From Sinelater perroti (lineage: Eukaryota; Arthropoda; Insecta; Coleoptera; Elateridae), in assembly GCA_036346155.1 (NCBI GenBank), contig JARFIY010000077.1, positions 16,703,001 through 16,767,000 on the forward strand: a stretch of DNA of 64,000 nt, written 5' to 3'. The notes beneath the pieces are model-generated. The model worked only from the letters and a program-made list of their open reading frames with translations. It searched no databases and was not told the origin of the DNA. This document shows, one piece after another, positions 21,956-32,392 of the stretch. The position numbers were made by a program, and so were the translations under genes. Numbering within the stretch: position 1 is the first letter of the stretch; each line of letters opens with the position of its first letter.

Positions 21956-24369
21956 TTAATCGTGTAACTGAAAACAGTTAACATTCCTCGACGATCTCAA
22001 AATTGTAGAGTGGGTAGCACAACGATTCCCATTTTTATTTTGGTCTTTCCATCTTAGTTGGGTAATGACTGTTCCAATAGGCTGGACTAAACACTTCCAA
22101 TTGTCATGTCTAACAAGCACAATATCTCTAACATTAATCATATGTTCTCTCTTCTTATTTATGGTGTATATCGTGATAAACTAATGATTATATATGTATT
22201 TTTTATTGCAATAGGTTAACAATTTTTGTCAAACAGTTTTAGGATGTTTTTATTGTTTTGAAATAGACATGTGTTTACTTACATCTGTTTCAGAAAGTAC
22301 TGTGTGAAATGACTTACTCGAAAACATATTATCCTCAAGTACATAGATAAGGGGTCAGTCAACTTTGCACAATGGCTTCGACTTTTGTAATCACCAAAAG
22401 CAACTTTATTAATGTTATGCTTGTCTTCTCCAAAAAGCCGCTTTAATACTCTTTTTACCACTCCTACCATCCGCTCCTAAAATTCTTCTTTTTAATTAAT
22501 TTTACTTTTTACAGGTTCAAGTGCAGATTTGACTTTATTTTCTTAAACATGTTGTAGGTTTCCTTAAAATTAGTATTGTTGTCTAAGTAGACTGCAGTGA
22601 CCGTCTTCTTCCAAAAATTCTTTTGAATACTTTTATAAATCCATCAGTTGATAAGGTAAACGGGAAACGGCACTATCCAAATTTTTTACACGTCTTTGTA
22701 AATAAAGGTTTGAACAAGTCCACTACTATCACTTCAAACGGTTACATTGCTCAATTCAATTTTTAGGTAGATAGGGTGGTGGACATTTGCAACTTCTTGG
22801 CTGAATGACGGATGGTTTCTTTATGGTTCGGTTACGTTTTAAAATCTACAATTGTTTGTGAAGTATCACCTGTAATGTATAGAGTTTAGCATGTTGTTGC
22901 TATACATAGTAATTTTTGGTCATTTGAGTAGCTGTTTTAGATTTTGTGGGTAATATGTATGACGTTGTAAACAATCCTCATCTTTGAGCTCAATAATTTT
23001 TGTCTTCGTCTTAATTAGTCTATTTTTATTTAAACTTTTTTACTTTCTTCTGTTTTCTTGTCTTCAGTGTCCTCTTTGCGTAAATTCAAAGCATCTACTT
23101 CTTTTGCCACGTGAAGTCATTTTTCCCGAGATAATATCAGCCATTTAGATTTTTTTCATAATTAGGCTTCTTTTAGATACTTTATAGTTGCTCCTCTAGA
23201 AGAGATAATCTGAATTGATTTATCTGGGGACATACATATATCCAGCTCTCAGCGTTAGTCAGTTTCCTTATCTCTTAAATTTAATTGTTAACAAAGACAT
23301 TCCATTGCTCTTCAAACTTTATCCATGTAAGTGCCACAGCTGAGCCTGCCCATTACCAAACAGGAATATTGATTCCTATGACTTTGAGTATGGAATCTGT
23401 CAATCGAACTCTAAAAATGCAATTAATTTCAGTCTTGGCGTAGAAACTCTTTTGTGAGGTATAATACGAGCTTTAGTCCATATTATGTTTACAGTAACTT
23501 TTCAGTTGAGTTGCCGATGAGAGAAATCCCGAAAGTATACACTAAGTCACAAATTATAAAATTTTATTTAACCATTTTTTGAATTTATGTTTAATATCTT
23601 CTGATACCTCTTCAATCTATCGCACTTCTAGTGCCCATGTCTTCTGCAAGATCATTTTGGTTATGTGAGTCTCAGAGGATCAAATATCTTGTGAATAATA
23701 GCATATTATGTTTGGTGCGGAAGTCCAAAGTATTCCAGGTAGAGGAATGGGATCTGTACACATATTGAATTCGTATTTCCGTCTTTGTAATTTCATTCAA
23801 AATATGCTCACTATATCAGGGATTATATCAAGTTTGCTAAGTCGTTTTTCCAAACACGTGTTAAGAAGAATGGAATATTAATTTTGTCTAGCCAATAACT
23901 GATCTGGTTGAGGTCTTGTTGCTGCTAGATTTGTAGACTAAACAATGAGGAAAGTAAAAACAACTGTTGTATATGATTTCTTTAGCTACCACATGAATTA
24001 TTTTTGTTTTTCCACATACATAAAAATCTAATTATATACCTCTAACGTTTCATCAGGTTCTGACGTCTACGTTGCAGTTTTTAATCTATTTAAAGCCATT
24101 TCTCTGTTGTGTCTTAGTGATAAGTGGCGATCTATCTAGACTAAAGCTACTTTGTATCGACCATTCTTTTGTTATGCAACAGTATCATCAGAATGTTTGA
24201 GTGAGTGTTACGTCCCTTCTTTTTCTTTTACTAGTCCCTGGTACCTCAATTACATGTTGAGTATTACTGACGATGACTAGCATATCAAACACAAGAAATT
24301 CAAAACTATAGTTGTTGTTCAAATCAGAAAAGCTCAATACTTCTTGTACGTCACAGTGCTGCATGGGTT
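21956..24369 (-). pseudogene. BEL/Pao relic 'A': protease to integrase
   Basis: Minus strand, N to C. The end of a retropepsin-type region (24188-24369) continues the LFGG block at 26771. KIFDPLRLT is near 23690 and TTPRLKLI near 23435; these are the RT-RNase H linker and RNase H blocks typical of Pao-type pol. LSTDGFIK is near 22640 and DNNTNF near 22580, the second catalytic Asp block of the integrase. VGVVKRVLKRLFG is at 22470, and VRDIVLVRHDN at 22130 is the integrase C-terminal SH3-like region. Frameshifts are frequent. No LTRs were identified. Confidence 0.75.
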
Positions 24370-24377
24370 CCACCAAA
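24370..24377. repeat. MULE TSD, left
   Basis: CCACCAAA, repeated at 26763-26770. The length fits the 8-10 bp duplications of Mutator-like elements. Confidence 0.75.
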
Positions 24378-24495
24378 GGGTCTAGGACGTTTCTACGCCG
24401 CCGGTTCTTGGCCGCCGGTTCTTCGCCGCCAGTTCATCGCCGCCATTTCTACGCTGAGACGGTTCTACGCCAGCCTGTTCGACGCCAGCCGGTAT
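24378..24495 (+). repeat. MULE left terminal inverted repeat
   Basis: GC-rich, with stepwise repeats of TTCTACGCCGCCGGTTCTT-like units. It pairs with the reverse complement of 26650-26762 over most of its length. Confidence 0.85.
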
Positions 24496-24649
24496 TTTTC
24501 GCATTAACGTTACGATGGCTTAACTTGTAAAACAAGATTAAGAAATAATAAATAAAACTTGCAGTGCAAATAAAACCAAAATTTACTATTACAATTTTAA
24601 ATTAAAGGAATACGTAATATATATACGAAAGGAAATAGAAAAAATAAGA

Positions 24650-24769
24650 TTATTGAGTCATTTGGTAATTGTGTGCTAGGCCACGTAAATAATCTAGAGG
24701 TTCCCTGTTTCCATAATCTAAGACAATTCTTCGGATACGTTCATCAGCGTCACGGTATTTTTCAGCTTC
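24650..24769 (-). pseudogene. MULE transposase, C-terminal piece
   Basis: EAEKYRDADERIRRIV, then YGNREPLDYLRGLAHN, ending MTQ at the stop (24650-24652). The YLRxIAHN-like end is typical of insect FLYWCH-MULE proteins. Its frame joins exactly to the catalytic piece (VIRQY) when the LTR remnant and one TSD copy are removed. Confidence 0.7.
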
Positions 24770-24774
24770 GTCGG

Positions 24775-25501
24775 TGGCGGCCTTTTCGCCCTTGAACCGC
24801 TTATCTCGCGGCGGCATGCTGGCGGCTGTGATGTTCGCCCGTTTTGCCATCGCACACAAAACGGCATATGGGTTTTGCAGCCGACAAGTCTGCATACGCC
24901 GTCGGCGGCACCTTTGATAGAAAGGTGTGGCGAATCAAATTGCCCAAGACCTGCCGCCAGGCGCGAAGCCCGGCAACAGTCACGTACCGCAACTCGGCCA
25001 GCATTGGTCGTGTTTAACACCGCATACATTCACGTACCGCAACTCGGCCAGCTTGGTCGTGTTTAACACCGCATAATTCAGCACCGAGCTGAGCCAACTT
25101 GTCGTGTCTCAACCCGCAAGAAACTCGCCATCATCAGCGCGACCAATTCGGTCGTGTCTCAACCCGCAAGAACATTCGCTACCCGCAAAACCCGATCCGC
25201 AACGCAGAGGCGGCATCCGGAATCGCCGACGAACGAACCGAAGCCGATTCAGGTGAGCGATTTGGCAATATTCGTTGGTGGATATCGGTAGCCGCCCCAT
25301 CCGCTTACGCGACGGCCGTTTAAGGGACGATTTGGCCTTATCGGCTGACCTTCCATACGGGCCGTACTACGTTTTCACACCGCATCACGAGAGCGGCTAT
25401 TTGCACGCCTGCCTCTCCATTTGTTGGTCCTTACGAGCCGCATCGGTATCGTATCCAACACCGCATCCACGAGAGCGGCTATTTACACGCCTGCCTCTCC
25501 A
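24775..25501 (+). mobile_element. LTR remnant of BEL/Pao family 'B' (LTR + PBS leader + LTR tail)
   Basis: Reads in the opposite orientation to the BEL element at 46229-51771. 24775-25419 matches its ~512-bp LTR, with one extra ~49-bp internal repeat unit. 25421-25440 is the primer-binding site (TGGTCCTTACGAGCCG). After a short leader, 25455-25501 repeats the last ~47 bp of the LTR. It is therefore a collapsed two-LTR element rather than a plain solo LTR. Flanks GTCGG (24770-24774) and GTCGT (25502-25506) share a 4-5 bp duplication. The first bases of the LTR appear lost. Confidence 0.85.
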
Positions 25502-25506
25502 GTCGT

Positions 25507-25951
25507 ATTGACGAATAACACCAATCTGAGCTAAATGCTTCCTCATATTTTATGACCAATTGAAGAAGCAACCTTTTACATTTACTTCCGGAAAGCAATC
25601 TTTTATGGCACTAAAAGCTGTATATTTATAATCACAAATGATAGATGCTGGATTTAAATTTGGCTCTAGTGTTTCAATTAGTTCGAACATACGTATGTAT
25701 GTAATACGCTGCTTCTTAGGTAACAAAGCATACAATATAGGATGCACTCCTACATATATTGTTGCCATAGCAATATAAATTTGGAAAATAGCCTCGGTGC
25801 TATTGCGAAGGTACCATTAGAGTACCATGTATTGGTATTATGTAAATGCTACAACCAGCTCTCTCTTTCAAAAATTAAAACTCTATTTGCTCCCTCTCTA
25901 TCGTCGCTTAGCAAAAAAATTTCTTCTATTTCTGGTTGAGACACATGTACC
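25507..25951 (-). pseudogene. MULE transposase, catalytic core piece
   Basis: Minus strand: VLIFERESWL and WYSNGTFAIAP-LFSKF (about 25830), then YVGVHPILYALLPKK (25750), ASIICDYKYTAFSAI (25640), FPEVNVKGCFF and MRKHLAQIGVIRQY (25507-25550). In MULE transposases the first catalytic Asp lies in W..DGTF; here it is NGTF. The D-F-E-x-A block reads DYKYTA. Both changes argue for loss of activity. Frameshifts lie near 25770 and 25555. Confidence 0.82.
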
Positions 25952-26401
25952 TTATAAATTTGGCAACGCCAGATCGTTTAGATCTGGGGGATCAGCGAGT
26001 GCAGCGTTAATGTGATTCCGTTTTCGCCTGATTACTTTTCTTAGGGCTGTATTATTTGGAACCGCCGCTAAAAAAACTTGAGGCACGTCGATTACATACC
26101 GATTTATAACTACATTTGTGCCCTCTGTAGTTTCTTTTTCACCACGTTTGATTTGGGTGACAACAGTTGCTACTTCTATAGCTGCTGCCGATGAAGGGTG
26201 AGAATGATTATAGATTTTGTTGATCACTTCTCCAGCCTTCGTGTAAATTCTTTCTTTACAGCGATCCACTTCCTTGCACTGCCAAAATAGTAAATTAGCG
26301 TCCTTTTTACTAACTTTGTCGAATACGTACAAATGTCCGTTATAGGAATACTTCTCCTTTCCTCTCTTGCTAAGAACTGCTGGTTCCATTATTAAGATCA
26401 C
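25952..26401 (-). pseudogene. MULE transposase, N-terminal FLYWCH zinc-finger piece
   Basis: Open for 149 codons from the ATG at 26401. SKRGKEKYSYNGHLYVFDK, then LLFWQCKEVDRCKERIYT and IYNHSHPSS form the FLYWCH pattern (F-x-x-W-x-C ... C ... H-x-H), a DNA-binding finger found at the N-terminus of many insect MULE transposases. The rest (VFLAAVPNNTALRKVIRRKR) is the usual linker before the catalytic domain. This piece itself has no stop. Confidence 0.85.
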
Positions 26402-26649
26402 TGGTTAACTGATTTACGTAATAATTACTTTCTGGCGAATACACTTAAAGTGATGTGTTAACGGCTTCTACCCCATATTTATACCAAATACTATTAAAGA
26501 GTTCTTAGAATTTTAATGCGTAGTAATGGGTCTGTGCGAATAACCATAACGTTCTTAACATAATCCCGGTGATTGTAAACTTTCTATGGGCGGATTAAAA
26601 TTTCTGATTATCTCGTTTGTTTCAAATTATCCTTTTATTTTCGGAAATT

Positions 26650-26762
26650 TATGGTGTAAACACGGCCGGCGTAGAAACGGCCTGTGTAGAATCGTCCCGG
26701 CATAGAAGCGGCGGCGATGAAGTTGCGGCGAAGAACCGGCGGCGTAAAAACGTCCCATTCCC
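26650..26762 (-). repeat. MULE right terminal inverted repeat
   Basis: Inverted counterpart of 24378-24495. The outer 20 bases match with four differences and the inner part keeps the CGCCGCC/TTCTACGCC stepwise repeats. Confidence 0.85.
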
Positions 26763-26770
26763 CCACCAAA
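26763..26770. repeat. MULE TSD, right
   Basis: CCACCAAA, matching 24370-24377. Confidence 0.75.
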
Positions 26771-27460
26771 CAAGGTATGATATGTAAACTCCTCGCCAAT
26801 TTTCTTAAATGTCATGGACTAGGGAACATCCTTTAAAATATACGTTTGTTGATCGCTAGATTGTTCTAGCCTTAATGGACTATGCATGTTGATTATCAGA
26901 GTTTGTAAAGCTTAAGGCATTTATTTTCTAGGTCTGTTACTGATTTACTAGGTTAATTAGAAATTTTTGAGCATAGCGCATTGGATGATGTTTTCTTGGC
27001 ACACAGCACATTTTCTTTAATGTAAAGGCGCACCTTAACGGCTTCTCAATCATATCTCTCCTTAAAAGTGCTTATTACAGCATAGAATGCGCCGATCCAA
27101 AGGGGCAACATTTAATAATATCATACAGCATTGGTGCAAATATAAAAGCCGATCAGTGCTTTGGAAGCTTCTTGGTAAACTTATCAACTAAGATTGTTAT
27201 GCCTAACCTGGTCTCCGTTTCACGAGGTACTTTCGCAGTGTATTCTTCATCAATGGTATTTTCAACATCTTTAAATATGTCTGTTAGGTAAAAATTAGTC
27301 CATTATTCAAACATTCCAACTTGGTAAGCAGACTCTCTACTAAATTTATGTCAGGATCAGCTTTCTTAAGCTTATGCTTCAGTTTCTCCTTCATGTTGCT
27401 ATAGACAGTCTTCTGCGCAGCTTTTACTTTTTTTGCTTTATTCATTCTTAATTGTTGATT
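26771..27460 (-). pseudogene. BEL/Pao relic 'A': gag and protease start
   Basis: MNKAKKVKAAQKTVYSN (about 27450) starts a lysine-rich, gag-like N-terminus. A decayed knuckle region with CCV...HHPM...FLINLVN lies near 26990, resembling the CxxC..HPM.xC.KFL pattern of BEL/Pao gag. FKKIGEEFTYHTLFGG (26815-26771) is the LFGG block of the retropepsin region, cut exactly by the MULE; its continuation is at 24369. Many stops. Confidence 0.6.
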
Positions 27461-29919
27461 CTCGGACTTAAATGAAAATTACCAGAAATGGTGGATTACT
27501 TGATTTTCCTCTATAATTTTGGACGCGTTAGACACTTGGGTAGGAATTAAAATAAAATGATCTTATAAGAGATGAAAACGTGATTTAATATGTATGCAAT
27601 CTATGAGTGTTTTTCACCACACAGAAGTCTACGAAATGAAGTGTTTTCTTGAAGTCATCCAGTAGATAGGTTTCTTTGTTGTTAGTGGAATTATCTTGAT
27701 GTATATGTCGTCTTCTTATGTAAATGTAAGGAACCTGGAATCTCCCATAAGTGTTTAGGGTTGTACTTTTACTTGCAATAAATCTATTACCTAATAATTT
27801 TCATATTGATCCTATTCATTGTATGCTTAGGTCGACTGTATGCGCCAACATAATGGCGATATTGTGGGGTTGTTATTGTCTGGAGTTTTTCTCTTCGCTA
27901 AGACAATCGATTAGCATTTCAACTTCTTAATTTAAGTTCACAAGCCATTATAACTATCAGAGCTGTGATATTTAACATTGTGTCTATTCTTCTGATTAAT
28001 TGGGCTCTCAAACTTTCAATTGCAATTTTTTTTTGTTGGTGTACGTTTGTGGGTACTTATTTTCATTGATGCAAGTTTCATTGGGTTTATTTAGCATACA
28101 TTGTTTTAACTGTGTTGTTTTCGATCTTAATTTTAGAAATATTTTTTGCTGTAATCGTTTATATCTTTTATAACTTGCCAAATAATTTACCTAGCAGTTC
28201 GTGTATTTTACGCCCTTATTGTGTGTTTTTATCTAGGTACATGACTTTGTAAGATGGCTACGCGTAAATTTAAGATTTTTGGTGGGTTTAAGACAATAAT
28301 TTTTTTGTATGGCCATGCATTTACTACACTATATCTAGCTTTATTTTGTAAATATTTTTGTTGTTTCTTTTTTGTTTTAGTTTAATATAAAACAGTGGTA
28401 GCAATTTTTAATATTTTCTTGAAGGATATTTGTGATTTATATTAGTGTATGTTCTTGTTTTTCTATAGCTGCTTTTAACGCCCCTATTGTTGTTATGTTG
28501 GACATACCTCTTACAAATATAATAAAGTTTTCCTTGAGAGATACAACATTGTGTGTTTTTGCATTATGGCTAAATATTTTTCTAAATGAAACAATTGTAT
28601 TAATTTTTTGATTTTTTAAAATTTAGTGTGTTTAGTTTGCTGCTAAAATATTTAGTGGTTGTTTTAGCAATATAACAGTTTCTGTGCCGTTTACAAATAT
28701 TAGTAGAGTTTCAATGAAATTAAATTTATTATCAGTTTTTGCCCTATTATTGCTTTTTGTATCACCGTCGTTGCTTTCTACTTATAATTTTTGTAAGAGT
28801 TTTTGTTGTTTGTTGTGTTTGGTTTCTTTAATTAATATTCTTTAATACTGATTTGAGGTTTTACATTTGTTGTTCGGGGTTGTTTCTATTTTCAACCTAC
28901 TGCCAGAGTTCTTTTGTATCTATTAACGAATAAGTTGTATTACTAAGATCAAAGTCAGATTGAAATAGTTTTAGGCATCATATAATTCGCGTATTGCGTA
29001 TTGTGACTGAAATTGGCATTGCGGTCTAAATCACTGTTTCTGAGTTAAATTTTGCATATTTATGTCATAATATATTACAGCTGTTATATCAGGTTGTTGG
29101 TAGGCCATTTATAGCTTGTTAAGCTATTCAGTTTACACTATATGATCATAACGTTAGCCTTAATTTTGCGATAACTCGCTTTACGTTCATTTATCGATAC
29201 TCTCAAGTGATATTCACGGATTTATACTTCGAAAGTCAAAGATTAACTAGTACATTCTAAATTAATAAAATAAATATAGGACCCAAAAATTACTGAAGAA
29301 TTTCTATTAAATACTTTCAGTGAATTTTTAAAAAACATTGTTATTAAGTTAAACTGAGTTTATAATCACCAAAATCAGAAATCATTAAGAAGTGGTTATA
29401 TACTTCTTCAACATAATAACTATTCTTACAAAATATATGACTTGTTTGACATAAATAGTTTTTTAATTGTAGTCTTAGACTGCAAATGAGTTAGTTCACC
29501 AGGTTATTTTTGGCTGCTTCTAGCAATTTTAAAAATAATGTCATCGTATTTATAAAAAATATATAATTTTTATTTTATTTGTACCCACTAAATACATTAC
29601 CAGTTTCTTAGTATAATCAAATTTAAGTGTCTCTTTGGACTTTAATAAACCTAAACATTTACATAATTGTTTTAATTTGGTTCGTAGTGGCAACACCAAG
29701 ACTCACATCTGGCTAACTTTTAAAGAAGAATGGTGTTAATAAAGTTTTTATTATTAATTTATTATGTAAATGTAAATGTATTATACAATACACTCTAAAC
29801 TTATATTTTATGGAGCATCAAGCAAACGTTATGGGGGGAGGGATAATGTGAGTTAGTTCTACTACAGGTTGGTTATAGATTTCACTTAACATCCAATTGT
29901 TATGATCAGTACTTATTTT
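27461..29919. other. AT-rich, T/G-biased stretch; no gene seen
   Basis: No domain was found. 28100-28900 is strikingly T- and G-rich on the plus strand. It has loosely similar words about 180 bases apart (TTACAAATATAATAAAGTTT near 28511 and TTACAAATATTAGTAGAGTTT near 28690), possibly an eroded tandem repeat. Confidence 0.4.
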
Positions 29920-30470
29920 CTTGGATTTATTGGGAAACAGAGAGATTACATCGCTGAATTCCGTACTTCCAAGTTGATTTAAGAACGAATATGTATATTA
30001 TTAACTTATTTTTTAGAGTAAATTTTGACTTTCTACCATATAACCAAGATATTTGTTTTATTTTTAAGTTTAGTTGAGTCGATGTGATCTTAACATGGTC
30101 TTTAAAAGTAAACTTTTGGTGTAGGTGAAGCCTGAGATATTTTAGTATCATTGTTTCTACAATGAGTTTATAATTTAAGTTGCCATTGCCACAGTTACAT
30201 CGTTTCATTGTGAAGGAAACTTGTGTCGATTTTCCATTATTTACTTTAATTTTTCACTGCCACACTCAGTTACCTAACACATTTAGATAATTTTGCAGCA
30301 CTTTGAAGTTGTTATCAGGGTTGGTATCTGATTATAGGATTACCGTGTTGGCAAATATAGCCATTGTGATCTTCCTTGTGATAACTATATTGTTTGTAAA
30401 GATTAGATAAAGGAATCTAGATAATGCATTGTTGACCTTAACTTAGAAATATCGCTACTAAGATGTAATT
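29920..30470 (-). pseudogene. Jockey-type RT relic (palm and thumb)
   Basis: Minus strand: IFTNNIVI and MAIFANTVIL (FADD region, decayed to FANT), DTNPDNNFKVLQNYL, KIKVNNGKSTQVSFTM, then LKYLRLHLHQKFTFKDHVK and ISWLYGRKSKFTLKNKLIIY (29990-30120). The order and wording match the ORF2 C-terminal half at 2100-2480. It is truncated at both ends and inactive. Confidence 0.82.
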
Positions 30471-30578
30471 TTTGGTTGGGCAGATACATCCTAATTTCAA
30501 ATAATAACCCTTTATGCCAAATTTTCGGAAATTCCCGGTTGAAAACATAAAATTAAATTGAATCTATTTTTCGTACAT

Positions 30579-30591
30579 ATTATTAAGTGTA
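30579..30591. repeat. TSD of jockey copy, left
   Basis: ATTATTAAGTGTA, repeated exactly at 34678-34690. Confidence 0.92.
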
Positions 30592-30599
30592 TTCGCTTT

Positions 30600-30762
30600 A
30601 GTGCCTTCAAGCAGAGCAGACGTGCGTGCCGAGCTATACCTGGAATATCGCAGCAGCGGAGCCGGAGCCTCGCTTAAGTGCCTTCAAGCAGACCGAACGT
30701 GCGTGCCCAGCTATACCTGAGCTATCACAACGGCGGAGCCGCAGCCGTAGCCTTGTTTAAGG
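30600..30762 (+). promoter_or_regulatory. Two tandem ~80-bp units in the jockey 5' UTR
   Basis: Each unit starts GTGCCTTCAAGCAGA, continues through an ACGTGCGTGCC word and GAGCTATACCTG, and ends GCGGAGCCG...AGCC. Tandem GC-rich monomers at the very 5' end suggest an internal pol II promoter array, as described for some LINEs. That role is inference. Confidence 0.6.
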
Positions 30763-30893
30763 TCAGGCAAATTTATATATTTATTAATTTAATTTCAACG
30801 TTTAACTCAAGTGATAACAACTGTTTCACTTTTAAAAACCTCCTAGTGAAAGTAAACATCCAGCTAGGTAATCTTTCTTTTTAAATTACCAAA

Positions 30894-32390
30894 ATGCTTC
30901 CAGCAGGCAATGGACCTGGCTTTAATTACATATATAGCCAACCATATTCACCAAATATACAGCGTTAACCTCAATTAAGTGCCCAAAAGTTACAAATTCC
31001 AAATACGTATCAAACTCAAAGTTTCATAAACAGTCAAACTCCTGCACCATACAACACACAATCACTTCAATTATCATCAGGGCCCAGAAATTATTCCCCT
31101 CCAAATCAAGAACAATTAATCACTTACCAGCCTCAAGGAGCCTATCCAACTAATAATCCCCAACAACTTGTTAGAATTTTTTCAACTAGCGACGATGAAA
31201 TGGAAACCCCTACAACATCGAAAGAAAACTCTTGGCAAACTGTTAAGGCTATGAAACGCAGAAAAATAAGGACGAACGCACAACAAAATGGTGATGAAAT
31301 TGTTACACAAACCTCCAAGTATAGCGTATTAACAAATACAATAGATGACACTCCACAAAGCAACACTACCAACAGCATCACTACAGAATCAGCCAAAATA
31401 CCCAAACCTCCTCCAATTTTTGTGTATGGAGTACTAAATTTTCCAAACATGCTCACCCAAATACGCGATCATTTAGAAGATGAACAATATAGTACAAAGA
31501 GCTTAGCCAATAATACAATTAAAATTAACTGTAATACAGTTGATGGATACAGAAAATTAACAAAATACTTCAAGGAACAAAACATAATACACCACACATA
31601 TCAATTAAAGACGGAACGAGCATACCGAATTGTTATCAAACACATTCGTCACTCAATGAACACAAATGACATTTCAGAAGAATTAGAAAATAAAGGACAT
31701 AAAGTTAGAAATATTATAAATGCGAAGCATAGAATAACCAAAGAACCCTTAAACATGTTCTTCATTGACATAGAGCCAGCAGAAAATAACAAAGATGTAT
31801 ATAAAATTGAAAGAATACAAAATAGCGTAGTAATAATAGAACCTCCGAATAAAGACAAAAATAATATTGTACAGTGTACGAGGTGCCAACTCTATGGCCA
31901 CACCAAGACGTATTGCAACAGTCTCTTCATATGCGTCAAATGCGGTGGAGCACATAATACATTCAACTGCAAAAAAAGCACAGACACCCAACAGACATCC
32001 CAGCTAGCTGCGCATTATGCGGGCGAGACCACCCAGCCAACTATAAAGGTTGTGATCATTATCAACAACTAATTCGTAGAAATAATCCACAAAGCAAGAC
32101 TAGAACCTTCGCACCACAACTATCAAAAATAAATCCCCAATCCCCAAACCAATAATGCAAACACCGCAGTGCAAAGAGAGTCACTGAATCTTAGTCAACA
32201 TCATAAATCTTACGCTAATGCAGTAACCAACAACTCCAACCCCCTAAACAATTACAATGAGTCAACACAAATGTTAAACAACGCTCTCCCTCAGTTTTTA
32301 ACTGAATTCAAAGCCATGTTTAATCAACTCATTCAACAAAACAGCATGATTCTAAACATGCTTAGCACGCTACTAAATAAACTAGCCTAA
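30894..32390 (+). pseudogene. Jockey ORF1 (gag-like, three CCHC knuckles)
   Basis: The ATG at 30894 is in frame with the long frame from 31200, with one stop (TAA at 30966-30968). A Q/P/S-rich N-terminus is followed by the domain before the zinc knuckles (NNTIKINCNTVDGYRKL; RAYRIVIKHIRHSM; MFFIDIEPAENNKDVYKI). Three CCHC knuckles follow (CTRCQLYGHTKTYC, CVKCGGAHNTFNC, CALCGRDHPANYKGC, 31876-32060). Frameshifts near 32010 and 32155 lead to the C-terminal part (32169-32390), which ends in a Leu-rich amphipathic tail. Known role: RNA binding and RNP formation. Confidence 0.88.
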
Positions 32391-32392
32391 TT

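Larger units (their letters stand above)
24378..26762 (-). mobile_element. Mutator-like (MULE, FLYWCH-type) DNA transposon
   Basis: Bounded by ~110-bp GC-rich terminal inverted repeats. The left begins GGGTCTAGGACGTTTCTACG; the right, reverse complemented, begins GGGAATGGGACGTTTTTACG. Both are built of near-repeated TTCTACGCCGCC-like words. An 8-bp duplication (CCACCAAA) flanks it. Inside is a minus-strand transposase relic with FLYWCH and MULE domains. The element sits within the BEL/Pao relic and is itself interrupted by an LTR remnant at 24775-25501. Confidence 0.88.

Noticed and set aside
24718..25323. Overlapping GC-rich frames (24718-25029, 25099-25323 and others)
   Set aside because: They lie in the LTR remnant; composition, not coding, keeps them open.
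31142..31456. 104-codon minus-strand frame
   Set aside because: Antisense to jockey ORF1, which has clear domain order.
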